From contig JAETNS010000001.1 of assembly GCA_021772015.1 (NCBI GenBank), positions 124,001 through 188,000 on the forward strand: a stretch of DNA of 64,000 nt, written 5' to 3'. This DNA comes from Prevotellaceae bacterium. GTDB taxonomy: Bacteria > Bacteroidota > Bacteroidia > Bacteroidales > Muribaculaceae. The translations under genes were made by a program, and so were the position numbers. Shown in pieces: positions 37,919-46,823 of the stretch. The notes under the pieces were generated by a model. It worked only from the letters and a program-made list of their open reading frames with translations, searched no databases and was not told the origin of the DNA. The first letter of the stretch is position 1, and each line of letters starts with the position of its first letter.

Positions 37919-38853
37919 ACCGTCTGATTGTCGTAACGGGCCCGACAGCCTCCGGCAAGACATCGCTCGCCATACAACTGGCGCGAGTCCTCGGAACTGA
38001 AATCATTTCCGCCGACTCGCGTCAGCTTTTCCGTGAGTTGCCAGTAGGGACCGCTATGCCGACCCCTGAAGAGCTTGCCGCAGTCACCCATCATTTTGTC
38101 GCGACACTCGGTCTGGCTGACTATTATTCGGCCGCCCGGTTTGAGGAGGATGTGATGGCGATACTTCCGGGACTGTTTTCCCGTTGTTGCGGCAACGCCG
38201 TCATGTGTGGAGGATCAATGATGTATGTCGACGCAGTCTGTGACGGCATTGACCGGCTGCCGACAATTTCCGACGGCGTTCGCAGCTCCACATTACGTCT
38301 CTATCAGGAAAAAGGCCTTGACGCGATTGTCGGGGAGCTGGAGCTACTCGACCCTGAATATCTTCGCCGTGCGCCTGATCTATGCAACCACAAACGGCTC
38401 GTGCATGCTTTGGAAATCACAATCGAAGCAGGGCAGCCTTATTCATCCCTGCTGACCGGAAAGAAAAAAGCCCGGCAATTCGATATCGTTAAATTCGCCA
38501 TTGACTATCCTCGTGAGGAGCTGTTTGACAGGATAAACCGCCGGGTGGAGTCCATGATGGCTCAAGGACTGCTTGATGAGGCACGGCGGGTTTATCCCTA
38601 CCGCCATCTTAACTCGCTCAATACGGTCGGTTACAAGGAACTGTTTGCCTGTTTTGACGGAGAGTGGGATCTGGAGACGGCTGTCGCCCGCATTCAGAAA
38701 AACACGCGTGTCTACGCCAAAAAGCAGCTTACATGGTTGCGTCGTGACAAATCGGTAAACTGGATTTCCCCCGCTATGCCACTTCTTCCTCAGGTTCTTG
38801 ACATTCTCCAAAACAGCCACCGTCCAAGTCAATCAGACGGATTTACACAATGA
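37915..38853 (+). CDS. miaA: tRNA dimethylallyltransferase MiaA
   Basis: MiaA adds a dimethylallyl group to A37 of tRNAs that read UNN codons. The 312-residue protein has the P-loop GPTASGKT (9-16), the [19 protein letters not shown] block, the [13 protein letters not shown] active-site strand, and NTVGYKELF followed by [18 protein letters not shown] at the C-terminus. The start is GTG inside the pepT stop (GTGA, 4-nt overlap). Its last 25 nt are antisense to the end of the LytTR regulator gene. Confidence 0.96.
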   Translation: MNRLIVVTGPTASGKTSLAIQLARVLGTEIISADSRQLFRELPVGTAMPTPEELAAVTHHFVATLGLADYYSAARFEEDVMAILPGLFSRCCGNAVMCGGSMMYVDAVCDGIDRLPTISDGVRSSTLRLYQEKGLDAIVGELELLDPEYLRRAPDLCNHKRLVHALEITIEAGQPYSSLLTGKKKARQFDIVKFAIDYPREELFDRINRRVESMMAQGLLDEARRVYPYRHLNSLNTVGYKELFACFDGEWDLETAVARIQKNTRVYAKKQLTWLRRDKSVNWISPAMPLLPQVLDILQNSHRPSQSDGFTQ

Positions 38854-39623
38854 GACGCGACATAAGTTGCCAGTGACTGCCGGTAGGAATCCCCCACCGG
38901 GATCTCATGCGTGACCAAGGGAGAGATTGCCTTGTCCGCCACAAGGAGCCGGTTACGTTCGATCGTATGGATTTTTGACAGATTGACAATAAAACTGCGA
39001 TGCACCCGCATGAAATCCGATATCGGGAGGTTATGTTCCAATGTCTTCATGCTAAGAAGGGTCATCACCGAGCGCGCCTCCCCCTCCACGAATATCCTGA
39101 CATAGTCCTTCAGACCCTCGATGTATAGGATATCTTTTTTGCGTATCTGTCGGTGACGGTATTCCGATTTTACGATTATATGTTCGTTGTCGCCGGGCGC
39201 GACCTCATATTCAGTCCCCGTAGTCTTGTCTTCGGGGACATCTTTACGTGAGACGGCTCCCCGCCGGGCGAATGCCCTGTTTACGGCTCCAAGGAATTCC
39301 CCGTAACTTACCGGTTTCAGCAAGTAATCGACAGCGTTTGATTTTATCCCCTCGATGGCGTAATTGTCATAAGCTGTCACAAAGACGACCAGGGTGTCTT
39401 CAGGCAACAAGCTCACAAGCTCCATTCCCGACAGTTGCGGCATCTGTATGTCGAGAAATACCAGGTCGATCTCTCCGGAGGAGATGGCGGGATATGCGTC
39501 CTGTGCGGATGTGAAGATCCCGCATAGTGAAAGTCCCGGTGTACGTTCGGCGTAGCCTCCTATCAGATTTCCTGCAAGCGGCTCGTCGTCAATGACGCAG
39601 CATCTCAATATCTCGGTTGGCAT
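38829..39623 (-). CDS. LytTR-family response regulator
   Basis: A 264-residue regulator of the LytR/AlgR type. Receiver domain (about 5-120): CCVIDDEPLAG with the acidic pair, DLVFLDIQMPQLSG with the phospho-acceptor Asp at about residue 57, FVTAYDNYAIEGI and the YLLKPVSY lysine. Linker (120-155), then a LytTR DNA-binding domain (about 158-258): IIVKSEYRHRQIRKKDILYIEG, VMTLLSMKTLEHNLP and FMRVHRSFIVN. Its partner is the sensor kinase 65 bp upstream. The target genes are not evident. It converges on miaA with a 25-nt overlap. Confidence 0.93.
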   Translation of the reverse strand: MPTEILRCCVIDDEPLAGNLIGGYAERTPGLSLCGIFTSAQDAYPAISSGEIDLVFLDIQMPQLSGMELVSLLPEDTLVVFVTAYDNYAIEGIKSNAVDYLLKPVSYGEFLGAVNRAFARRGAVSRKDVPEDKTTGTEYEVAPGDNEHIIVKSEYRHRQIRKKDILYIEGLKDYVRIFVEGEARSVMTLLSMKTLEHNLPISDFMRVHRSFIVNLSKIHTIERNRLLVADKAISPLVTHEIPVGDSYRQSLATYVASHCVNPSD

Positions 39624-39688
39624 AATGGCAAGTCGTTAAGGATGATGTTGACAACAGGTTTGATGTTCGCGTATTTTTTACAAGACAT

Positions 39689-40828
39689 TTAGTTTAGAGG
39701 CAGGGAGAGCATGGCCCTGAAGACCGTCCCGTTGACCTGGGTCGCCAGTGTGGCGCGGTTTCCATATATCAGCTGCAGGCGGCGGCGCAGGTTTTGCAGC
39801 CCGATCCCCCCTCCGGTGTCATGCCCGGATGATTTGGCCGCACGGAAATTGTTTTCAGTCTCGCAAGTGACAATGGTGCCGTCCGCTTTGATTGACACTC
39901 GGATTATATTGTCGGTAGCGCCTGTGTTGCCATGTTTGAACGCGTTTTCAATCAGAGGGATAAACAATAACGGAGCGACCGGGGCATTCCCCGACGGCCC
40001 GGCATCCAAAAGGCATTTGACTTTTGTGGAGGTCGGCAGGCGCAGGCTCATGAGTTTTATGTAATTCTCCACGAACGACAGTTCCCGGTTGAGTTCGACC
40101 TCCTTTCTGTTGTCGTAAAGGACATACCGCAGCATGCCGCTTAGCTCATGCACGGCATCCTGGGCTTTTTCCGGCGATACCGCGATCAGGGCGTATATCG
40201 AGTTGAGGGTATTGAAAAGGAAATGAGGATTGAGCTGGCTTTTAAGATTCTGTAGTTCCTCTTGTCGTCGGGCAGCCTCAAGCTGCTCGGTCCGGCGGGA
40301 TATGCGGAGCCATGTGTCGCTTAGTTTAAGGGCGATGCTTAATCCAATCGTCAACACAAGCATCACGAAGTCGCGGGCATAGAAATTAAGCGTCCGAAAC
40401 CATCCATGGTGATGTGGCCTGGCGGTCACAGACTCCGTTATCCCCTTGGCAGCCTGCTTTATCCGCCAGGCTTCATCCCAGTAAGGTTGCATCCATACGC
40501 TTATGAGACTGAACAAGACGAAAGCCACAGCTATCACGAAGAGATTATAGCCGATAAGACGCCATGCAAACCGTTTCCGCTCGAATGAACGTCCGATAAT
40601 GAAACAGTAATTGGCATAAAAGACTGCTATGAACACCAGCGCTTTTGCATAGACCCCCAGTTTCAGTTCCGGCACAGTCCGGAATGGCCTTCCCATCGAG
40701 TTTAGGATCTCCGGAAGGATAAACAATATGCCAAGGCATATGATATGGGTTAGGAAACGGACTAAACGCTCCTTGCGGGTCGGTTCGCTGGCAGGGCTGC
40801 TAATTATGTCGCCTGGTATAGTCGTCAT
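39689..40828 (-). CDS. LytS/YehU-type sensor histidine kinase
   Basis: A 379-residue membrane kinase. Four hydrophobic helices are visible in the first 165 residues (IICLGILFILPEIL, ALVFIAVFYANYCFII, LFVIAVAFVLFSLI, FVMLVLTIGLSIAL), with a short extracytoplasmic stretch containing HHHG. Then a coiled linker and the His_kinase domain: SQLNPHFLFNTLNSIYALI with the phospho-acceptor His, and the ATP-binding part with PLLFIPLIENAFKHG and GGGIGLQNLRRRL. It pairs with the LytTR regulator downstream. No ligand-binding domain is seen, so the signal is unknown. A full-consensus promoter precedes it. Confidence 0.94.
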   Translation of the reverse strand: MTTIPGDIISSPASEPTRKERLVRFLTHIICLGILFILPEILNSMGRPFRTVPELKLGVYAKALVFIAVFYANYCFIIGRSFERKRFAWRLIGYNLFVIAVAFVLFSLISVWMQPYWDEAWRIKQAAKGITESVTARPHHHGWFRTLNFYARDFVMLVLTIGLSIALKLSDTWLRISRRTEQLEAARRQEELQNLKSQLNPHFLFNTLNSIYALIAVSPEKAQDAVHELSGMLRYVLYDNRKEVELNRELSFVENYIKLMSLRLPTSTKVKCLLDAGPSGNAPVAPLLFIPLIENAFKHGNTGATDNIIRVSIKADGTIVTCETENNFRAAKSSGHDTGGGIGLQNLRRRLQLIYGNRATLATQVNGTVFRAMLSLPLN

Positions 40829-40861
40829 CTTGTTCGGTAAATCCGTCTTGTTTCGCTACCG

Positions 40862-40893
40862 CAAATTTACGGCTAAAACTCCATACGTCCAAA
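40862..40893 (-). promoter_or_regulatory. Full-consensus promoter for the LytS/LytTR pair
   Basis: Minus strand: -33 TTTG at 40890-40893, 20-bp spacer, -7 TAAATTTG at 40862-40869, 33 nt before the kinase start. It stands back to back with the folP promoter, their -33 boxes only 4 bp apart. Confidence 0.8.
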
Positions 40894-40897
40894 TTGA

Positions 40898-40929
40898 TTT
40901 GGTGTTGACGGGGATTTTTATTAACTTCG
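40898..40929 (+). promoter_or_regulatory. Promoter of folP-cdaA with TAACTTCG -7 box
   Basis: -33 TTTG at 40898-40901, 20-bp spacer, TAACTTCG at 40922-40929, 46 nt before the folP ATG. The perfect -33 and spacing support TTCG as a working variant of TTTG. Confidence 0.7.
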
Positions 40930-40975
40930 TAGGTTGAAAGCTTGTGCGTTGTCAGCAACGCGTCTGTGAACAGAT

Positions 40976-41872
40976 ATGAAACAGTTCTCACTCAACATAC
41001 ACGGAGTCATACATGGATTCTCGCGCCCTATGGTGATGGGTATCCTCAATGTCACTCCTGATTCATTCTTCGGTGGATCACGGACTCTCACGTCATCCTG
41101 TCCGTCGGATTCCGGCCATGACGAGATATCTTCTGTCGAATCTATGGCTTCACGGCTGATAGCCGAAGGAGCCGACATTATCGATGTCGGGGGATGTTCG
41201 ACGCGCCCCGGATCGGCCCCGGTTTCTCTGCGGGAGGAGCTAAGGCGGGTAAGGCTCGGTGTGGAGACGGTCAGGGCTCTTTCATCTGACATTCTTGTCT
41301 CTGTCGACACATTCCGCTCGGAAGTCGCCCTGCGGGCTGTCGAGGAGTGGGGAGCCGATATCATCAATGACATATCCGCAGGGCTTATGGATGAAGAGAT
41401 GATCCCGACTGTCGCCGGCCTCCGCGTCCCTTATGTGATGATGCACATGCGCGGCACTCCCGACTATATGTCGTCATTGACCGATTACCCCGACGGAGTG
41501 GTTGCGGGGGTCGCGTCAGAACTCCGCGAGCGGATCGTGGCGGCATTGCAGGCGGGAATAGGGGATATCATTATAGATCCCGGCTTCGGTTTCGCCAAGA
41601 CTCCGGCTCAGAACTATGAACTGATGGCGGGACTGCCGGAACTGGAGATGCTGCTCGACAATCGACCGTTGCTGGTCGGGATTTCCCGCAAGTCGATGAT
41701 CTACAAGCCGCTCGGTATCACCCCGGATGAAGCCCTCCCGGCTACAGACGCTTTGAACGCTGCCGCTGTCGAGCGTGGAGCTGCGATACTGCGCGTCCAT
41801 GATGTCGCCCCTTGCCGCCAGACGGTGGAGGTGATGGAAATGCTTCTTAAACACTCCCCAGACCATGATTGA
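40976..41872 (+). CDS. folP: Dihydropteroate synthase
   Basis: FolP joins para-aminobenzoate to dihydropterin pyrophosphate in folate synthesis and is the sulfonamide target. The 298-residue protein keeps MGILNVTPDSFFGGS, GADIIDVGGCSTRPGSAPVS, VSVDTFRSEVA, GADIINDISAG, MHMRGTP and IIDPGFGFAKT, followed by GISRKSMIY. There is a 13-residue insertion after FFGGS. It overlaps cdaA by 8 nt, a folP-cdaA pairing that I recall from other Bacteroidetes and that also occurs in spirit in Firmicutes, where cdaA is near other housekeeping genes. Confidence 0.96.
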   Translation: MKQFSLNIHGVIHGFSRPMVMGILNVTPDSFFGGSRTLTSSCPSDSGHDEISSVESMASRLIAEGADIIDVGGCSTRPGSAPVSLREELRRVRLGVETVRALSSDILVSVDTFRSEVALRAVEEWGADIINDISAGLMDEEMIPTVAGLRVPYVMMHMRGTPDYMSSLTDYPDGVVAGVASELRERIVAALQAGIGDIIIDPGFGFAKTPAQNYELMAGLPELEMLLDNRPLLVGISRKSMIYKPLGITPDEALPATDALNAAAVERGAAILRVHDVAPCRQTVEVMEMLLKHSPDHD

Positions 41873-42650
41873 GTCTTTTGGCATAAAAGATATCCTTGAT
41901 ATCACGATTGTCGCCCTGATGCTTTATTATCTTTACAAGATAATGAGGGAATCGGGCACGATAAACATCTTCTACGGAGTGCTGGCCTTTATTGTCGTTT
42001 GGGTCGTGGCCTCCGAGATCCTCGAGATGAAACTCATAGGATCGATCCTCGACAAGTTCATGAGCATCGGGCTTCTGATCCTTGTGATCATATTCCAGGA
42101 CCAGATAAAACGTTTCCTTGTCGAACTCGGATCAAAGAAACGATGGAAATTCCTCACCTCGATTTTCCACCACAAGAAGGATGGGAGCGGGGATTCCTCG
42201 GATCTTCATACAAGGGTGATGCCCATCGTCTATTCCTGCATGTCCATGTCAAAGAGCAAGACAGGCGCGTTGATAGTAATCGAGCAGGATGTCCCGCTGG
42301 AGAACTATGAGAAGACCGGCGACAAGATTGACGCGGAGATCAATTCCCGGTTGATAGAAAACATTTTCTTCAAGAACTCTCCTCTTCATGACGGGGCTTT
42401 GATAATCGCCGGAGGCCGGCTGAAAGCCGCCGGATGCATACTGCCTGTGAGCCATGACACGGATGTGCCGCGCTCCTTGGGTCTTCGCCACCGCTCTGCC
42501 CTCGGTATCTCACAGGCGACAGACTCTTTCGCGATAGTGGTCTCTGAGGAGACCGGCAACATATCGGTAGCCTATCGGGGCAAGCTGTCGACGAGGCTGT
42601 CATCCACCGAACTGGAAAAACGGTTGTCGGCTCTCCCCGTCCCGGTATGA
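41865..42650 (+). CDS. cdaA: Membrane diadenylate cyclase CdaA (c-di-AMP synthase)
   Basis: CdaA makes cyclic di-AMP from two ATP. The 261-residue protein has three N-terminal membrane helices (about 10-75), a coiled linker, and the DAC domain with the DGA motif in SPLHDGALII and the RHR motif in GLRHRSALGIS. c-di-AMP controls potassium and osmotic balance and envelope stress in bacteria that have it. Its start lies within the end of folP (8-nt overlap), so expression is coupled. No c-di-AMP phosphodiesterase is in this window. Confidence 0.95.
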   Translation: MIESFGIKDILDITIVALMLYYLYKIMRESGTINIFYGVLAFIVVWVVASEILEMKLIGSILDKFMSIGLLILVIIFQDQIKRFLVELGSKKRWKFLTSIFHHKKDGSGDSSDLHTRVMPIVYSCMSMSKSKTGALIVIEQDVPLENYEKTGDKIDAEINSRLIENIFFKNSPLHDGALIIAGGRLKAAGCILPVSHDTDVPRSLGLRHRSALGISQATDSFAIVVSEETGNISVAYRGKLSTRLSSTELEKRLSALPVPV

Positions 42651-42769
42651 GGCCTCACAGTGACTTGCCTTCCGATCGAAACCGTATGGATTCTCTGCCG
42701 GCAAGAAAACGAAACATGATCGCGGAGTGTTGTATTTTGCAGTGTTATGTGACTTGCGTCTCAACGCGG

Positions 42770-42777
42770 TATCTTTG
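42770..42777 (+). promoter_or_regulatory. -7 promoter box for the AMP-binding gene
   Basis: TATCTTTG, exact TAnnTTTG, ending 14 nt before the ATG at 42792. Confidence 0.6.
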
Positions 42778-42791
42778 AAAACAAATTGATT

Positions 42792-44465
42792 ATGGAACTC
42801 CATAGCTATCCTGACAATATCCTTGAAATCTACCAGAACTCTTTTCGAGAATCTTGGGAGTTGCCGGCTCTTACCGACTTCGGTTCGGATGAAGTGCTAA
42901 CTTACGGCGATCTGGCACGCCGTATCGCCCGTGTGCATCTTTTTTACAGACAGCTTGGGATACAACCCGGCGACAAGATCGCTTTGCTTGGAAAGAATTC
43001 CTCTACATGGGTAATGTTTTTCATGGCGACGATCACATATGGAGCGACTATCGTGCCTATTCTGTCGGATTTCAATTCCCATGACAGCCAGCATATAATC
43101 AACCATTCGGAAGCTTCCATTTTGATTGTCAGCCAGAGTGCATGGGAAACCTATGATTTCGACCAGATGCCTCTGTTGCGCGCGGTGTTGTCATTGGAGA
43201 CACGTCATGTGCTGGCCGAACGTCCGGCCGAGGGAGAGCCTTCCGCTGAAAGGATCATCAGGAATCTGACACGGAAATTCCGGTCGGTCTATCGCAACGG
43301 ATTCTCAAGGGATGATGTCAGATATCCCGATGTGGACAAGGATGCCACAGCCATACTGAACTATACTTCCGGGACCACGGGGTTTTCCAAAGGAGTTATG
43401 CTGACCTACGAAAATATCGCCGGGAATGTGGGCTTCGGAATCAGGTCGCGCCTTCATTACCAGGGATCACGCGCCCTTTCTTTCCTCCCGTTGGCCCATG
43501 CCTACGGATGCGCTTTCGACATGTTGGTGCCTCTGGCTACCGGATCCTTTATCACGGTGTTCGGCAAGACCCCGACACCCAAGCTGCTGTTGAAAGCCTT
43601 GGGAGAGGTCAAGCCCAACCTGGTCATATGTGTGCCGCTGATTCTCGAGAAGATATACCGCAAGCAGATTGTGCCGATGATCACCCGCCGCGCTATAAGG
43701 TGGGTGCTTGCCGTGCCTCTTGTCGACCGTGCGATATATGCCAAGATCCGCAACAAGCTCGTGGAGGCATTCGGCGGACAGTTCGAGGAGGTCATTATCG
43801 GCGGCGCGCCGCTCAACAGTGAGGTCGAAGCGTTCCTTTATAAGATAAAATTCCCATTCACTGTCGGGTACGGCATGACCGAATGCGGCCCGTTGATCAG
43901 CTATACCCCCTGGCGGCAGTTCGTGCCTACTTCCTGCGGACACGTGCTGCCCAATATGGAGGCCAAGATAGTCAGCGACGATCCTGCGGCTATTCCCGGT
44001 GAGATATGTGTCCGTGGGCAGAACCGCATGAAAGGGTATTACAAGAATCCTGACGTGACAGCCGCGACAATAGATGATGATGGCTGGCTTCATACCGGTG
44101 ACATGGGGACATTGCAGGGCGGGACACTCTTCATCCGTGGAAGATACAAGACCATGATCCTTTCAGCTTCCGGCCAGAATATCTATCCCGAAGAGATAGA
44201 GGCGAAGCTCAACAATATGCCTTATGTCAATGAAAGCCTGATCGTGGAAAGAGGTAAAGGGCTGACAGCCATCGTTTATCCTGATTATGAGCGGATGGAT
44301 GCCGATCATGTCGACAACACCCACCTCACGGAGCTTATGGAGCGTAACCGACAGGAACTTAACTCTCTTGTGGCTCCTTACGAGAAGATTGATCATATTC
44401 AGCTCATACCTCATGAGTTTGAGAAGACTCCAAAGAAGTCAATCAAGCGTTATCTCTATAGCTGA
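42792..44465 (+). CDS. AMP-dependent synthetase, probable long-chain acyl-CoA ligase
   Basis: A 557-residue adenylate-forming enzyme that should activate a fatty acid to acyl-AMP and then acyl-CoA (or another thioester). The ATP motif is NYTSGTTGFSKGVML; other core motifs are LPLAHAYG, VIIGGAPL, FTVGYGMTECGPLI and WLHTGDMG, and the C-terminal lid has SGQNIYPEEIEAKL and the catalytic lysine in KTPKKSIKRYLY. The length and motifs fit the FadD-like class; chain length cannot be told. The start is the ATG at 42792; a TTG two codons upstream is also open. First gene of a probable three-gene unit with the HsdR_N and DUF6377 genes. Confidence 0.93.
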   Translation: MELHSYPDNILEIYQNSFRESWELPALTDFGSDEVLTYGDLARRIARVHLFYRQLGIQPGDKIALLGKNSSTWVMFFMATITYGATIVPILSDFNSHDSQHIINHSEASILIVSQSAWETYDFDQMPLLRAVLSLETRHVLAERPAEGEPSAERIIRNLTRKFRSVYRNGFSRDDVRYPDVDKDATAILNYTSGTTGFSKGVMLTYENIAGNVGFGIRSRLHYQGSRALSFLPLAHAYGCAFDMLVPLATGSFITVFGKTPTPKLLLKALGEVKPNLVICVPLILEKIYRKQIVPMITRRAIRWVLAVPLVDRAIYAKIRNKLVEAFGGQFEEVIIGGAPLNSEVEAFLYKIKFPFTVGYGMTECGPLISYTPWRQFVPTSCGHVLPNMEAKIVSDDPAAIPGEICVRGQNRMKGYYKNPDVTAATIDDDGWLHTGDMGTLQGGTLFIRGRYKTMILSASGQNIYPEEIEAKLNNMPYVNESLIVERGKGLTAIVYPDYERMDADHVDNTHLTELMERNRQELNSLVAPYEKIDHIQLIPHEFEKTPKKSIKRYLYS

Positions 44466-44486
44466 AACAGAAAAACAGGCTCTTGA

Positions 44487-45065
44487 ATGGGAAAAGGGAT
44501 GCCACGTTATCCGCAACTGAATTTGCCCCGGGTCTCATTGCGCGTGAAACGGTGTGACGACGGGGTATGGCGCGTGTATGACCGTCTGCGTGGCAAGTTT
44601 GTCGCATTGACCCCTGAGGAATGGGTCAGGCAGCATTTCGTGGAGTTTCTTGTCTGCGATCGCGGTTATCCCCAAGGATTGCTGGCAAACGAGGTTTCGC
44701 TGTCTTTGAATACGACACGCCGCCGTTGCGACACGGTGATGTTTTATCCTGCGGCCAATAGTCCGTCCATTTCCGAGGATGGCGCGGATCGGGCTTTCAC
44801 CCTTGGCAATCTCCGACCGATGGTCATTGTGGAATACAAGTCTCCTGAAATAGAGATTACCCAGAAAGTCTTTGACCAGATAGCGCGTTATAACCTCGTG
44901 ATGCGTGCTCCCGTACTTATTGTGTCCAACGGATTACGGCATTTTTGCTGCCTGACACATAGATCGGCTTACGTTTTTTTGAGAGAAATCCCTGCTTATG
45001 GATCGCTTTTGCAGGTCATAAGCCGGTCAGATGTCCCACTTGCAACTGGAATGCATGAGCCATGA
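44487..45065 (+). CDS. Stand-alone type I restriction HsdR N-terminal-like domain protein
   Basis: A 192-residue protein matching the HSDR_N_2 type of PD-(D/E)xK nuclease fold found as single-domain proteins across Bacteroidetes. Visible motifs are TPEEWVRQHFVEFLV in the N-terminal helix, the acidic strand RRRCDTVMFYP, and the E-x-K strand MVIVEYKSPEIEI; a helix QKVFDQIARYNLVM and the strand APVLIVSNGLRHF follow. No helicase motor or specificity subunit is nearby, so it is not a working restriction system here; its role may be in housekeeping DNA metabolism (inference). It starts 21 nt after the acyl-CoA ligase and overlaps the next gene by 4 nt. A second ATG at 44499 is possible. Confidence 0.87.
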   Translation: MGKGMPRYPQLNLPRVSLRVKRCDDGVWRVYDRLRGKFVALTPEEWVRQHFVEFLVCDRGYPQGLLANEVSLSLNTTRRRCDTVMFYPAANSPSISEDGADRAFTLGNLRPMVIVEYKSPEIEITQKVFDQIARYNLVMRAPVLIVSNGLRHFCCLTHRSAYVFLREIPAYGSLLQVISRSDVPLATGMHEP

Positions 45066-46675
45066 AAAAGATCATTGCAGTCATTGCGGCGTTTATGTTT
45101 GTCATTGACATACTGACAGTGTCATGTTCCTCTCCAAAAGAGGACATCAACGGTCTTGACCCGCAGGTCGAAGTCGCGTTGTGTCAGCTCGACTCTGTCA
45201 TTGCCGTCCATGACATGGACATAAGGAAAAAGGAACGCCGCATCGATTCCCTGAAACTGCTTGTGACAGGCATGGATGCTGAAGGCAGATATAATTTGTA
45301 TGACAGAATATTCGGGGAATATTATTCATATGACCTTGATTCGGCGGCAACATATGCTTCACGCAAAGTAGAGACTGCCCGGATGCTCGGTGACAGCAGA
45401 AAAGTCGCGGCTTCAAACCTCCACCTTGCCCGTATGCATTTGTCTCAGGGACATGTTCATGAGGCGGTGGTGGCGATGTCGCTGGCATTGCCTGACACCG
45501 CCGATCAGGGAGTGAGACGACAACTGTATGACTTCATGGCCTCTTATGACAAGGTGTCAAACAGGGATCCGATGAAGTGGCATGAACGTCTGAGCATATC
45601 GCTCGATTCCGCGTCACCTGCATGGATCTACAACCAGTGCAATCTCCTTTGGCTGAAAGGTGATCTTGCCGGGGCCGCACGGATGCTTGAGGAGAACCGT
45701 GACAATTTGCCCTCAGACTATCACGGCGAGGCTATAACCCACTATCTTCTCGGGGAGATCTACCTCCACAGGCGTGACACGGCGCAGGCTGTGAAGCATA
45801 TAACATTGAGCGCCATAAACGACCTTAAGACTCCGGCCCGTGATTACAAGTCGCTTTATGAGCTTGCCTCATTGTTGCTCTCAACCGGTGATGTCGAGAG
45901 GGCTTACAGATATGTCGACCTGGCTGTCGACGATGCCAACGCCGCCAATGCGTTTGACAACATGCTGGCCGTAAACCGGATAATGCCACAGATAGTCAGG
46001 GAGCATGACCGTCAGGTAGAGCAGAAAAGGAGTGTCCAGCGGTGGTTTGCCGCAGGAATCACATTTCTGGCTATTTGCCTTGTCATGGCTCTTGTGCTGA
46101 CGGTCCGTTCCCGTAACATGGTTGGAAAAGCCGCGGCCAGGGAGCGTGACCTTAACGACCGTCTCAGGGCAAGCAACCGAGAGCTGGCGACGATGAACCT
46201 CCGGATTTCAGAGAGCAACAAGGTGAAGGATGCCTACCTGGTCCAGTATTTCAATCTTTGCTCATATTTTGTCGGGCGATTTGAGGAATTCCGTGGCAGT
46301 GTGTCGGCCGTCGCCCGTACGAAAGGTCTGGCAGGAGTGGAAAAGCTTTTGGCTAACGCTGACGATGATCGGGAATTGAAAAAGTTCTATTCCAACTTTG
46401 ACTCTACTTTCCTGTCCCTCTTTCCCGATTTCATCAGTGAGCTCAACAAATTGCTTGTCGATGACCGGCATGTCTCGCTTAACCGTGACGGCTCCATGTC
46501 AAACGAACTGCGGACGTTGGCGCTGATCAGACTGGGAGTAGTGGATTCCGAGCAGATCGCCGGATTCTTGCGCAGGTCTGTCTCCACCATTTATAATTAC
46601 AGGGTCAAGATGCGTAATGCCGCAGTGTGTCCCCGGGATGAATTTGAGGATAAAGTCAGGGAAATAGGACATTGA
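45062..46675 (+). CDS. DUF6377-type membrane-bound TPR/HTH regulator
   Basis: A 537-residue protein with a signal/anchor sequence and a cysteine at FVIDILTVSC that may be a lipobox or part of the anchor. Residues about 30-320 are TPR-like helical repeats in the periplasm (ARMHLSQGHVHEAVVAMSLA, HYLLGEIYLHRRDTAQAVKH); a membrane helix at about 330-350 (WFAAGITFLAICLVMALVL) is followed by a coiled coil and a cytoplasmic C-terminal part ending in a helix-turn-helix-like LIRLGVVDSEQIAGFLRRSV. This matches DUF6377 proteins, thought to be membrane transcription regulators next to glycan genes in Bacteroidetes. The GH97 gene follows by 148 bp, with direct repeats in its promoter. Confidence 0.82.
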   Translation: MKKIIAVIAAFMFVIDILTVSCSSPKEDINGLDPQVEVALCQLDSVIAVHDMDIRKKERRIDSLKLLVTGMDAEGRYNLYDRIFGEYYSYDLDSAATYASRKVETARMLGDSRKVAASNLHLARMHLSQGHVHEAVVAMSLALPDTADQGVRRQLYDFMASYDKVSNRDPMKWHERLSISLDSASPAWIYNQCNLLWLKGDLAGAARMLEENRDNLPSDYHGEAITHYLLGEIYLHRRDTAQAVKHITLSAINDLKTPARDYKSLYELASLLLSTGDVERAYRYVDLAVDDANAANAFDNMLAVNRIMPQIVREHDRQVEQKRSVQRWFAAGITFLAICLVMALVLTVRSRNMVGKAAARERDLNDRLRASNRELATMNLRISESNKVKDAYLVQYFNLCSYFVGRFEEFRGSVSAVARTKGLAGVEKLLANADDDRELKKFYSNFDSTFLSLFPDFISELNKLLVDDRHVSLNRDGSMSNELRTLALIRLGVVDSEQIAGFLRRSVSTIYNYRVKMRNAAVCPRDEFEDKVREIGH

Positions 46676-46678
46676 ATC

Positions 46679-46689
46679 CACTACTGTTT
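46679..46689 (+). repeat. Direct repeat CACTACTGTTT, copy 1
   Basis: First of two identical 11-bp copies in the 148-bp GH97 promoter region; the other is at 46745-46755, 66 bp (about six helical turns) away. Possible regulator site. Confidence 0.5.
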
Positions 46690-46744
46690 GATGATTATTC
46701 TTATTGGTTAAACGGTTTATTATTAGTGTGTTGTGGTTTTAAAT

Positions 46745-46755
46745 CACTACTGTTT
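46745..46755 (+). repeat. Direct repeat CACTACTGTTT, copy 2
   Basis: Second 11-bp copy, ending 35 bp upstream of the GH97 -7 box, so it overlaps or lies just upstream of the -33 region, where an activator or repressor would sit. Confidence 0.5.
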
Positions 46756-46790
46756 TACTCCCGATCCATGGAATAGTCTGTTTCAGGATG

Positions 46791-46798
46791 TAATTTTG
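46791..46798 (+). promoter_or_regulatory. -7 promoter box for the GH97 gene
   Basis: TAATTTTG, exact TAnnTTTG, 25 nt before the ATG at 46824. The -33 region lacks TTTG, consistent with a regulated promoter. Confidence 0.6.
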
Positions 46799-46823
46799 CG
46801 GTAAAACCGAGAAATATTACATC

